Shown: piece after piece, positions 38,772 to 47,174 of the stretch
Numbering within the stretch: position 1 is the first letter of the stretch
How the letters are laid out: each line of letters starts with the position of its first letter
Source: Acetivibrio alkalicellulosi
GTDB lineage: Bacteria > Bacillota > Clostridia > Acetivibrionales > Acetivibrionaceae
Reading direction: 5' to 3'
Assembly (NCBI GenBank): GCA_008125075.1
Contig: VLTH01000002.1
Coordinates: forward strand, 626,605 to 690,604
Length of the DNA stretch: 64,000 bases
Notes under the pieces: model-generated
Database searches by the model: none
The model's input: the letters and a program-made list of their open reading frames with translations, nothing else
What the model was told of the DNA's origin: nothing
Translations under genes and position numbers: made by a program

Positions 38772-38942
38772 ATGAAAAAACTAGGTAAAAAAATCAAATC
38801 AACAAAACTTACTGTTGAAGCTTACGATGGTATGTGCATATGTTTCTGTAACTGTAATTGTGGAGGTAATCAAGGAGTTGCTATGATACAGATTAGAAAC
38901 GGAGTGGGAAATTCAAACAAATCAAGATATGGAAGGAAATAA
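38772..38942 (+). CDS. Cys-rich RiPP precursor peptide (CLI_3235-like)
   Basis: 56 residues behind GGGGGTG. The leader is basic (MKKLGKKIKSTKLTVEAYDG), followed by the alternating-cysteine core CICFCNCNC (C22, C24, C26, C28, C30), then GGNQG and a tail ending SRYGRK. The layout of basic leader, short TVEAY motif and CxCxC core agrees with my recollection of the CLI_3235 bacteriocin-precursor family, whose partners are a radical SAM maturase and the proteins found here. The likely modification is at or near the cysteines by the radical SAM enzyme downstream. Short and easily missed by gene callers. Confidence 0.85.
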   Translation: MKKLGKKIKSTKLTVEAYDGMCICFCNCNCGGNQGVAMIQIRNGVGNSNKSRYGRK

Positions 38943-38951
38943 AAACTTAAA

Positions 38952-38989
38952 GGCAATATTGCCGGAATTTCAGTTCCGGCAATATTGCC
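38952..38989 (+). terminator. Strong hairpin between precursor and maturase genes
   Basis: GGCAATATTGCCGGAA pairs perfectly over 16 bp with TTCCGGCAATATTGCC, six-base loop, ten bases after the precursor stop. There is no T tail. It probably stabilises the precursor mRNA or causes partial termination so that precursor exceeds enzymes. The remainder to 39151 is AT-rich and may hold a weak promoter. Confidence 0.75.
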
Positions 38990-39151
38990 GAATAAATAGA
39001 TAAAAAGTATTTCCGCTTTTTATGAGTGCTATTTTCTATCTAGTAAAGGTTTAAGTGAAATATAAACGGAAGTTAAATCTTTTGAAATACTATTAAGATT
39101 ATTAATGTAAAGAGTATTGGTCATAAAAGTCTTTAGATAAGGAGAATTAAA

Positions 39152-40615
39152 ATGAATAATGAAAGACCATTTATTCACTTGTTTTATACTAAAGGAGGGT
39201 ATTACATATTTGATGTAAATACAAATGCCATTATAAAGGTAGAAAAAAAAGAGTATAATCTACTTGAAGATTTATTAAATAAGAATACTTTATTGAATAA
39301 TGATTTTATATATGAAGAGTATAAAGAGAATGCAAAAATAATTAGTTTAAAAGAAAAAGGTTATTTATCCTCTAAAAAAACAAAAGAAATAATACACCCG
39401 ATTAGTGATATTCTAGAATACTATTTGAGTAGTAAAATAAAGATGATTATTTTACAAGTTACGCAGCAATGCAATCTAAGATGTGAGTACTGTGCTTATT
39501 CTGGAAGTTATATAAATAGAAAGCACAAAAATGTTAGAATGAGCTTTGAAACAGCTAAAAAAGGTATTGATTTTTTAATTGACAATTCTAAAGATATTGA
39601 TGAAGTCAATGTTGGGTTTTATGGTGGTGAACCCTTATTAGAATTTGAACTAGTGAAAAAGGCCATTTTGTATGCAGAAGAAGTGGCTGAAGGTAAGAAG
39701 ATTACATTTAGCTTTACTACTAATGGTACTCTCTTTACAAAAGAAGTTATAGAATTCCTTATGAAACATGATGTATCAATTACTATAAGTCTAGACGGAC
39801 CTAAAGAAGTTCATGATATGAATAGAAAGTTTGCAGTTAGCGGATGTGGTACTTTTGAAAAAATAACTGACAATCTTGAATTCTTTAAAAACAACTACCC
39901 AGAATATTTTAAAAAGATATTATTTAATGCAGTGATTGATTATAAGAGTAGTTTTAGTTGCCTAAGTGAGTTTTTTACTTCGTATGACGTGTTGAAGGAT
40001 TCTTATTTGATTACATCAGAAGTATCAGATGAATACTCCCTTGAACAAAGAAATAGAAACGAAGACTATGATGTTCAATTAAGTTATGAAATGTTTAAAA
40101 TGTATCTTGCAAAATTAAATAGAATAGATAATAAAAATGTATCAAAACTTGTAACTAGCTATTTCGATAACTTAAGGAAAAAAATGATTACTGATAGACT
40201 TAGAAAAGAGAGCGTTAATGATAAAGGTCACCATGGAGGTCCTTGTGTTCCAGGAGCCCAAAGGCTATTTATGGATGTTGATGGGAATTTATTTCCCTGC
40301 GAGAGAGTAAGTGAAGAGTCTGATGTCATGCGAATCGGACATATTAACAATGGATTTGATTATAACAAAATCCGTAATTTATTAAACATAGGTAAAATAA
40401 CCGAAGCTAATTGTATTGATTGTTGGGCATTTGATTATTGCTCATTATGTGCAACTTTTGCAGATGAATTAGATGAGTTATCTGCAAAAAAGAAACTTTC
40501 ATACTGCCAATCAGTTAGATATTCACTAGAAGACCAATTAAAGGACTACTGTATGCTAAATGAATTTGGATGTTCTTTTGATGATTCCAATATACTTAGA
40601 GTGGTGGAGGTGTAA
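39152..40615 (+). CDS. Radical SAM/SPASM peptide maturase (CcpM-like)
   Basis: 487 residues. An N-terminal ~90-residue part (FIHLFYTKGGYYIFDV...) is probably the peptide-binding module. The radical SAM cluster is C107, C111, C114 in TQQCNLRCEYCAYSG, followed by GFYGGEPLLEF and FTTNGTL. The C-terminal SPASM-type region has many cysteines: GPCVPG, FPCERVS, NCIDCWAFDYCSLCATF, SYCQSV, KDYCML and FGCSF. It should install thioether or similar crosslinks on the Cys-rich precursor encoded before it. AAGGAG precedes the ATG. Confidence 0.92.
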   Translation: MNNERPFIHLFYTKGGYYIFDVNTNAIIKVEKKEYNLLEDLLNKNTLLNNDFIYEEYKENAKIISLKEKGYLSSKKTKEIIHPISDILEYYLSSKIKMIILQVTQQCNLRCEYCAYSGSYINRKHKNVRMSFETAKKGIDFLIDNSKDIDEVNVGFYGGEPLLEFELVKKAILYAEEVAEGKKITFSFTTNGTLFTKEVIEFLMKHDVSITISLDGPKEVHDMNRKFAVSGCGTFEKITDNLEFFKNNYPEYFKKILFNAVIDYKSSFSCLSEFFTSYDVLKDSYLITSEVSDEYSLEQRNRNEDYDVQLSYEMFKMYLAKLNRIDNKNVSKLVTSYFDNLRKKMITDRLRKESVNDKGHHGGPCVPGAQRLFMDVDGNLFPCERVSEESDVMRIGHINNGFDYNKIRNLLNIGKITEANCIDCWAFDYCSLCATFADELDELSAKKKLSYCQSVRYSLEDQLKDYCMLNEFGCSFDDSNILRVVEV

Positions 40616-40616
40616 A

Positions 40617-41729
40617 ATGAAAACCTTAATATATCCATATGATTTACAATTTGCTTCAATCGTAAGGCATAAAGATTTAGTAAAAGATCTAGAAATTGTG
40701 GCTTTAGTTTCTCCAAGAGGGTGGAGTATGAATGGAAAAGATGGTGGAGTAGCTGATAATGCTGATAAACTTGGAATAATAGTTAGCCATGAGTTTGAAA
40801 ATTCTTTAAACTTATGTGACGCTGTTCTTTTTAGTGACTACGTCCAAAAACTTGATTTTGAAAGTATTATTTTTCCAAAAATATTTAAGTCTATTGAGTT
40901 AAAAAAGGATATCATCATCACAAACCCACTTTCAAAAAAGAATTTAGATTTAATATCAAAAAAATGTGATGAAAACAAAGTGAGATTTGAATATTATGGG
41001 CCATCAGAAGTAGATTATGAAGAAATCCCAGATGAGGTTGGGTTTATTCATGATATTAATACACCAGTTATTTTTGTCGTTGGTATGGGAGAAAGAACCA
41101 ATAAATTTGAAGTACAGCTTTCGCTGAGGGAAAGCATACAGAAAATAGGCTATAAGGTAAGTCAAATTGGAACTCGAAGTTATTGCGAGCTATTGGGGTT
41201 CCATTCGTTTCCAAGTTTTATGTATAGTAAAAAAATATCTGAGACAGATAAAATCATTTATTTTAATCATTTTGTCAAAGATATTGAAATTAAAGAACAA
41301 CCAGATTTAATTATTATTGGTATACCAGGAGGAATTTTTCCAATCAATAATAAGTTTTTAAACAACTTTGGCATTCTTGCTTATGAAGTTTCTCAAGCAG
41401 TAACTCCAGATTCCACAATACTTTCTCTTTATTATGGAGAGTATATCTCTAAATATTTTACAAGTTTAAAAGAGTCTGTCAGGTATCGATTTGGTTGTGA
41501 TGTTAATTGTTTTAATATGTCTAATGTAGCATTTGATTGGACTGATGCTAAATATGAGAACAAATTAAGTTACATATCTATTCAATCAAAGTATATTGAC
41601 AAAAAAATTGAACCTTATAAAGTTTATAACCAAAAAGTATTTAATATATTAAACAAGAATGGAAATCAAGATATGGCGCAATATATTATTGATTTGCTTG
41701 CTGATTTTGGACAAACTGAGTGTGTTTAA
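40617..41729 (+). CDS. Peptide maturation system protein (TIGR04066-like)
   Basis: 370 residues from ATG 40617, behind GGTGGAGGTG and two bases after the maturase stop. It starts MKTLIYPYDLQFASIVRHKDL. Visible features are a central VIFVVGMGERTNKFEVQLSLRE (possible nucleotide-binding or Rossmann strand with GMGERTNK loop) and PDLIIIGIPGGIFPINNKFLNNFG. It agrees with the clostridial peptide-maturation family I recall as TIGR04066, always beside such radical SAM enzymes. Its biochemical role is not known. It is essential context for calling this a modified-peptide locus. Confidence 0.8.
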   Translation: MKTLIYPYDLQFASIVRHKDLVKDLEIVALVSPRGWSMNGKDGGVADNADKLGIIVSHEFENSLNLCDAVLFSDYVQKLDFESIIFPKIFKSIELKKDIIITNPLSKKNLDLISKKCDENKVRFEYYGPSEVDYEEIPDEVGFIHDINTPVIFVVGMGERTNKFEVQLSLRESIQKIGYKVSQIGTRSYCELLGFHSFPSFMYSKKISETDKIIYFNHFVKDIEIKEQPDLIIIGIPGGIFPINNKFLNNFGILAYEVSQAVTPDSTILSLYYGEYISKYFTSLKESVRYRFGCDVNCFNMSNVAFDWTDAKYENKLSYISIQSKYIDKKIEPYKVYNQKVFNILNKNGNQDMAQYIIDLLADFGQTECV

Positions 41730-41742
41730 AGGAGAATATAAA

Positions 41743-42039
41743 ATGAATATTAATAATAATTATGTAATTGAAAAGCTGTTATTGATATTAAAAGAAATGT
41801 ATAATAGAGATTATTATAACAGTTGGGAAGATATAAAAGATTTAGATTTATTGGGTTATGAAATGAATTTTATGCCAAGAGATTTAATATATTTATTTTT
41901 TGATGTTGAAAAGGTTTTTGGAATTATTATATCTCAAGATTATGTCATTAAAGGTTCATTTAGCAATTTAGCTAATATAGCAAGTATGGTTTTTCATGAA
42001 CTGGAATCTAAAAAGTCTCTAAATGCATCAATAATTTGA
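41743..42039 (+). CDS. Acyl-carrier-related protein of the peptide maturation system
   Basis: 98 residues from ATG 41743 behind AAAGGAGAA. The predicted four-helix pattern and the segment LDLLGYEMNFMPRDLIYLFFDVEKVFGI resemble acyl carrier proteins, where the helix-2 start normally reads DSL with the phosphopantetheine serine. Here no serine occurs at that place (YEMNF), so it probably cannot carry an acyl group. It matches the family I recall as TIGR04069, acyl-carrier-related proteins of Cys-rich peptide loci. It may be a scaffold or peptide-recognition factor. Confidence 0.78.
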   Translation: MNINNNYVIEKLLLILKEMYNRDYYNSWEDIKDLDLLGYEMNFMPRDLIYLFFDVEKVFGIIISQDYVIKGSFSNLANIASMVFHELESKKSLNASII

Positions 42040-42052
42040 AAAGGGTTTTATT

Positions 42053-43699
42053 ATGTGTGATAATATAAAAATAGCTGTTATAGATGATGGAGTTTATGAA
42101 AGTTTTTTTAATATTGGATGTTTGGAAAATCAAATCGAAATAACTACAAAATTAGAAATTGTTCAGCAAAAAGAATTGCCATTAAAGTTTCCTAATCATG
42201 GGAGTATTTGTGCTGCTATTATAAAAAAGTATGCTCCCAATGCTTTTATAAGCAGTATTAAAATTTTAAATAATAAGAAAAGGGGGGTTATAGATCAGCT
42301 TGTAAGAGCTATAGAATGGTGTGTTGAAAAGGATATTAAGATTATTAACTTAAGCTTAGGAACAGTTTATTATAAAGATAGTTTTGAATTGAAGAAAATA
42401 GTTAATACGGCAGCTAAAAAGGGAGTCATAATAGTATGTGCATGCAGTAATCAGCTAATAGTAACTTATCCATCTTGTTTTTCAAATGTAATTGGTGTAA
42501 AAACAGATAATAATGAAGTTTATAATGAGCAGTATATTTACAATTACTATCCAAACGACGGAATAGATATTACGGCAGGTAGTATTTTTTCTCTTCAAAA
42601 AACTGACGGAGAATTCTATAATACACAACAATGCAATAGTTATGCTACGCCATTTATTACTGCAAAAGTATACGATATAATTAATAAAAACCCTCAAAGT
42701 TCAATTGAAAAGGTTAAGTTAGAGCTTATGGAAGGTGCTTTGAATAATAGTGACAAAACAAAATGGCTACATCTTTACAAAAGTGTTGATTGGGTAGAAA
42801 ATGCTTTGCTATTTGACTTCAACAATTCAACAAGTCAGTTATTAAAGGAGAACTGCATTTTTAGAATTACTGAAAAAATTGATTTTAAAGGCCATTGCTT
42901 CTGTAGTGCTTCTAAGGAAATAGAAGAGTATTTTGATATAAATGAAAGTAACCTAAAAAAATATGATACTATTGTTATAAATGCTAATAATATTGTATCA
43001 AATCATTATGATTGTTCAAGTAAAAAATTAATTCAGTCAATAATAAATAAGGATAAAAACTTGATATATCTTGATGATAGAGAAATTAACAATGAAATTG
43101 AAGTTATAAACAAGAAAACGAAGATTTGGCATCCGTCAGTATTTAACTATCTTAATGCACCTGTATTAATGGAAATTGATATTCCACTGATTACCATTAA
43201 TGATTTTTCAGGAAGATATCTATTAGAGACAATGAGAAAACTGCATAAGCTCTTTTTAAAAGATAAATATAATCCAATAGCGGCAACAGATAGCAGTCAG
43301 GGTATTTTATATGGAATGAATTATTCACCTTTGATAAGCCAATCAGTACTTAATGAATATGATCCAGCTGGTTTAAAAGTGGTTTGTGCATTGTATAGTC
43401 CGGATGTCTTAATTTATGGAGTGAATGCTTTTAATAAAGATATTGATTATCTTAGTCATAAAAATAATTCTTTTGAAATTGATATTGATATCCTTATAGC
43501 AGATTATTTGAGCGATAAAGTAACAGAGTATTTAAAATTAGCATGTAAAGGAAGCAGTAAACTTATATTGCTTATGCCTTTTAACATGATTGATAAAAAT
43601 GTACAAATTAATAAAGATATAAAAGTTTTCGACTTATTCTGTGATGAATGTGTTCATCAAGTGTACAAGTATATAGTTGACTTATATAAGTATTCGTGA
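42053..43699 (+). CDS. Subtilisin-like (S8) protease with unknown C-terminal domain
   Basis: 548 residues. Residues ~1-225 are a compact S8 domain without signal peptide or propeptide: catalytic D11 (IAVIDDGV), H49 (FPNHGSICAAII), oxyanion N133 (CACSNQ) and S196 in QQCNSYATPFITA, a variant of the usual GTSxATP. Residues ~226-548 are unassigned, with strands around VLMEIDIPLITINDFSGRYLLE and AATDSSQGILYGMN and alternating motifs. Cytoplasmic location and place in the operon suggest it cuts the leader from the modified precursor before export, since the exporter has no peptidase domain. AAAAGGG precedes the ATG. Confidence 0.85.
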   Translation: MCDNIKIAVIDDGVYESFFNIGCLENQIEITTKLEIVQQKELPLKFPNHGSICAAIIKKYAPNAFISSIKILNNKKRGVIDQLVRAIEWCVEKDIKIINLSLGTVYYKDSFELKKIVNTAAKKGVIIVCACSNQLIVTYPSCFSNVIGVKTDNNEVYNEQYIYNYYPNDGIDITAGSIFSLQKTDGEFYNTQQCNSYATPFITAKVYDIINKNPQSSIEKVKLELMEGALNNSDKTKWLHLYKSVDWVENALLFDFNNSTSQLLKENCIFRITEKIDFKGHCFCSASKEIEEYFDINESNLKKYDTIVINANNIVSNHYDCSSKKLIQSIINKDKNLIYLDDREINNEIEVINKKTKIWHPSVFNYLNAPVLMEIDIPLITINDFSGRYLLETMRKLHKLFLKDKYNPIAATDSSQGILYGMNYSPLISQSVLNEYDPAGLKVVCALYSPDVLIYGVNAFNKDIDYLSHKNNSFEIDIDILIADYLSDKVTEYLKLACKGSSKLILLMPFNMIDKNVQINKDIKVFDLFCDECVHQVYKYIVDLYKYS

Positions 43700-43705
43700 A
43701 TATAA

Positions 43706-44623
43706 GGGTGCATAAATTATATCTGACACATCTTTTGTAAAACACCATAATCTTTCACTATAGATGTTAAGTTTTCTTCTATGTCCATGATTATCCACTA
43801 AAAAAGGTTAGGAAAAGCCAATTCTAAAATACAATATTTACCTTTGAACCTTTGCTTTATGTTTTATCCCAATAGCTGTTCAACTACGATGCATAGATAT
43901 GGCTAATTACTTCATTCCATCGATTACTTTGATACTTTGTCCGCAATGTAGCTATATACTAACCTCCAGTAATACTCCATCTCATACCAGATTGCTTCAT
44001 TCTTTGCTGGATAACCATCTTGTTTGCACTTTCAATAGCCCCACTACCAATGTAATAATCGTTATCCTTATAAAATTTATAGTTTATCCGTTTCTGATTA
44101 TTTGTAATATAGTTATATAAATTTACAATTCCGTCAGGTACGGTTTCTAATTTCTTTTCTTCTACCAGTTTTATTGTTTAAGCCATCAAGTACTTTGTTT
44201 ACCCATGTCTTTCGAGCTATCTCATCCTCAGGATATATGCTTTTTGCGTATTTGTGAGTGTTTTCACTCATATGATAAAAGTCTAATATCTGTACTGCGT
44301 CAGGAAATAGTGCCTCGCACATATTCCATATCCAAGGCGTTCCATCACCTAGAACTACAACCTCACTTACCTTACCATAACCTGCTCTGGCAGCAGCAAA
44401 TACAAATTTCTTGAATTCTTCTACACTTCCCAAATATGATACATACTCTTTCTTCATTATTATATGGCTTCCATCAGTACGTTTAATAACATCTTTATCA
44501 CAGAAAATTAAACCAAGTTTCATTTCTTTCCAAGTGGTACCTTTTTCATCTTCCACCCTTGTATTAACCTGTGAACCATCAGTAATTATATACAATCTGC
44601 CTTCACCCCATAATGACTAAAGT
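43706..44623 (-). pseudogene. Decayed ISLre2/UPF0236-type transposase
   Basis: Minus-strand remnant. The intact central part (44595 to ~44160) reads YIITDGSQVNTRVEDEKG, VVLGDGTPWIWNM and ILDFYHMSENTHKYAKS. After a frameshift near 44155 a second frame continues with ETVPDGIVNLYNY and YYIGSGAIESANKMVIQQRM, then meets TAG at 43959-43961 where the family expects Gln, then LRTKYQSNRWNEVISHIYAS and a further stop. The N-terminal half is missing. The motif GGGTGCAT at 43706-43713, beyond its 3' end, equals the MITE terminal repeat. About 220 of a usual ~450 codons remain. Confidence 0.85.
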
Positions 44624-44695
44624 CATGTGTTGTAGTTTATATACAATTAAACAGTGTTAGTTTAATCCCAGCTAATCTTTTATAATTATATTATC

Positions 44696-44722
44696 AAGAC
44701 CCTTATATAATCGGGTCTTTTA
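44696..44722 (+). terminator. Terminator-like hairpin upstream of hisB
   Basis: AAGACCC (44696-44702) pairs with GGGTCTT (44713-44719), ten-base loop, short T tail. It separates the insertion-sequence remnant from the hisB segment. A TATAAT at 44838-44843 is a candidate -10 for hisB, with a poor -35. Confidence 0.55.
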
Positions 44723-44885
44723 TATAATAAGCAAAACAATTAAATAGCACTTGTTTAATAAAACAATTTATATATTGAGATAGGTGGAGTTTTAGTTTTT
44801 TATATAAATCTAGTAGAATTAAGAGCATATAATCTGTTATAATAATAGGGGCTTGACATTTTAATAAGTGTTTGGAGGAAAAACT

Positions 44886-45473
44886 ATGAGCAGAAAGGTA
44901 CAGATTAAAAGGAAAACTAATGAAACAGACATTAGTATTGATATAAATATGGATGGTACTGGGAATAACAGTATTGACACAGGGATAGGTTTTTTTGATC
45001 ATATGTTAAATCTTTTTGCTCGTCATGGGTTTATTGATTTAAAGCTTGATGCAAAGGGAGATTTAGAAGTTGATGCCCATCATACAGTAGAGGATGTTGG
45101 TATAATACTTGGACAAGCTATAAAGGAAGCATTAGGAGAGAAAAAATCCATTAAAAGATATGGTTCATCATATGTGCCTATGGATGAAACATTAGCTTTG
45201 GTATCTCTTGACTTAAGTGGAAGGCCTTTTTTGGTGTATGATGTAAAATACACGTGTGAAAAAGTAGGAACAATGGAAACAGAGCTTTTTGAGGAGTTTT
45301 TTAGAGCAGTTGCAAATAATGCAGGGATTACATTACACATTAAATTGTTTCATGGAAGCAACACCCATCATATTATTGAGGCTATATTTAAGGCGTTTGG
45401 AAGAGCTCTTGATGAAGCCACTCAAATAGATGATAGAATTAAAGGAGTTATGTCAACAAAAGGCAGTCTTTAG
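44886..45473 (+). CDS. hisB: Imidazoleglycerol-phosphate dehydratase
   Basis: 195 residues from ATG 44886 behind TTTGGAGG; this is the monofunctional enzyme without a phosphatase domain. Manganese-binding signatures are visible: TGIGFFDHMLNLFARHGFID, DAHHTVEDVGIILGQ, ANNAGITLHIKLFHGSNTHHIIEAIFKAFGRAL. It dehydrates imidazole-glycerol phosphate. It opens the second his segment, so the step before (hisC) is 16.4 kb upstream. Confidence 0.96.
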   Translation: MSRKVQIKRKTNETDISIDINMDGTGNNSIDTGIGFFDHMLNLFARHGFIDLKLDAKGDLEVDAHHTVEDVGIILGQAIKEALGEKKSIKRYGSSYVPMDETLALVSLDLSGRPFLVYDVKYTCEKVGTMETELFEEFFRAVANNAGITLHIKLFHGSNTHHIIEAIFKAFGRALDEATQIDDRIKGVMSTKGSL

Positions 45474-45505
45474 GCTATAAATTTAAACTGGAGTAGTGAA
45501 AAATA

Positions 45506-46384
45506 ATGATTAATAATACAGATTTTATTGATTTACCATTACATATTAAGGGAAAAGTTAGAAACGTATATGACTTAGGTGATAGACTTCTAATTGTAGT
45601 TACAGACAGAATATCTGCATTTGATGTAGTATTTGATAGACTTATACCGGATAAAGGCAAGGTCTTAAACAGCATTTCTGAGTTTTGGTTTGATTACACA
45701 AAAGACATAGTTGACAATCATATGATGACTACAGATGTAAGCAAGTACCCTGATGAAATATCTAAGTATAAAGATGAGCTTCAAGGAAGATCTATGGTGG
45801 TTAAAAAAATTAAAATGATAGAGGCAGAGTTTATTGTTCGTGGATATTTAGAGGGTTCAAGTCTTAAAGAATACATAAAAACCGGCAAAATATGCGGTAT
45901 TGATTTGCCCAAAGGATTAAGGCAGGGGGATAAGCTTCTAAAACCTTTATTTACGCCTTCATCTAAGTCTAGTGAAGGACATGATGAAAACATTTCTTTT
46001 GAAACTTTATGCACAAAAATAGGTGAAGAGCTTGCAAATAAGATAAAGAATATAAGTTTGATGTTATACGAAAGGGCAAGAGAATATGCATATAGTAAGG
46101 GAATAATACTTGCAGATACAAAATTTGAGTTTGGAATTATGGATGATAGGTTAATTTTAGCTGATGAGATATTTACTCCTGACTCGTCAAGATTTTGGGA
46201 TGCTGCTGAATACCAACCTGGGAAAGCACAAAAAAGCTTTGACAAACAGTATTTAAGAGAGTATCTCGAAGATATAGGATGGGACAAAAATCCTCCTGCA
46301 CCAGAGCTTCCTGATGATGTTGTCAATAAAACAAGACTTAAATATATAGAAGCTTATCAACGTATTACAGGCAAGGACTTGTGA
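45506..46384 (+). CDS. purC: Phosphoribosylaminoimidazole-succinocarboxamide synthase
   Basis: 292 residues, the longer SAICAR synthetase form. Visible motifs are GKVRNVYDLGDRLLIVVTDRISAFDVVF, ECIVRGYLEGS-type EFIVRGYLEGSSLKEY, LILADEIFTPDSSRFWDA and KSFDKQYLREYLEDIGW. It ligates aspartate to CAIR in purine synthesis. It lies between hisB and hisH. The placement is notable because the HisH/HisF reaction releases AICAR, the purine intermediate formed two steps after this enzyme's substrate. No other pur gene is nearby. Confidence 0.95.
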   Translation: MINNTDFIDLPLHIKGKVRNVYDLGDRLLIVVTDRISAFDVVFDRLIPDKGKVLNSISEFWFDYTKDIVDNHMMTTDVSKYPDEISKYKDELQGRSMVVKKIKMIEAEFIVRGYLEGSSLKEYIKTGKICGIDLPKGLRQGDKLLKPLFTPSSKSSEGHDENISFETLCTKIGEELANKIKNISLMLYERAREYAYSKGIILADTKFEFGIMDDRLILADEIFTPDSSRFWDAAEYQPGKAQKSFDKQYLREYLEDIGWDKNPPAPELPDDVVNKTRLKYIEAYQRITGKDL

Positions 46385-46387
46385 GAT

Positions 46388-46452
46388 AGAGCCCTTTCGG
46401 TTCTGCCTATTTAGGAGCAAATAAGGCCAAGAGTAAAATTGTAAGTTATATA
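46388..46452. repeat. Palindromic repeat family B, degraded copy
   Basis: The segment CTATTTAGGAGCAAATAAGG with flanking CTTTCGG and GTAAGTTATAT aligns with the inner hairpin and right arm of the 93-bp repeats between groES and groEL. It lies in the 132-base gap between purC and hisH. Confidence 0.5.
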
Positions 46453-46516
46453 TAAATAACTATAAAACGGCGAAAAATGACATGTGTGTAAATTGGAGTT
46501 AATGGAGTGATTGGCA

Positions 46517-47131
46517 TTGATAGCTATAATTGATTACGGAGTAGGAAATTTAAGGAGTGTAGAAAAAGCTTTTCATTATATTGGATATGAAGCTAAAGTA
46601 TCCTCTGATAAAGAGTTTATATTAAATTCTGATGGTGTTGTTTTGCCAGGAGTTGGAGCATTCTATGATGCTATTGAGAAATTAGATAAAGATGGTATAA
46701 TAGAAGTGCTAAACTCAGTAATTGCTAAAGGTAAACCTTTTTTAGGAATATGTCTTGGCATGCAGTTGTTGTTTGAATACAGTGAAGAGGGCGGACAAAA
46801 TGTTAAAGGTCTGGGAATACTTAAAGGTGCAATTAAAAAGATACCTTTTGGGGATAATTTAAAGGTTCCCCATATGGGTTGGAATAGTCTTGATATAAAA
46901 GGAAATTCTCCTTTGTTTAATGGTATTTCTCCAAACTCATATGTTTATTTTGTTCACTCGTATCATCTTGACACAGACGATATTGATGTTATTACTGCAT
47001 CAACCCATTATGGGATTGGATTTACAGTTGCAGTCCAAAAGGGAAATATTTTTGCAACACAGTTTCATCCAGAAAAAAGCGGTGATATTGGACTTAGCAT
47101 GCTAAAGAATTTTGCATTACAATGCGTATAA
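46517..47131 (+). CDS. hisH: Imidazole glycerol phosphate synthase glutaminase subunit
   Basis: About 204 residues with TTG 46517 as start, giving the usual MIAIIDYGVGNLRSVEKAF and nine bases after GGAG; an in-frame TTG at 46511 is too close to that site. Class I glutamine amidotransferase with the nucleophile in FLGICLGMQLLFE and the His-Glu pair in TQFHPEKSG. It supplies ammonia through HisF. Confidence 0.95.
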   Translation: MIAIIDYGVGNLRSVEKAFHYIGYEAKVSSDKEFILNSDGVVLPGVGAFYDAIEKLDKDGIIEVLNSVIAKGKPFLGICLGMQLLFEYSEEGGQNVKGLGILKGAIKKIPFGDNLKVPHMGWNSLDIKGNSPLFNGISPNSYVYFVHSYHLDTDDIDVITASTHYGIGFTVAVQKGNIFATQFHPEKSGDIGLSMLKNFALQCV

Positions 47132-47174
47132 AGTTATAAAAATGGCAAATATTTGCATTGGGAGGTTTTAAAGA

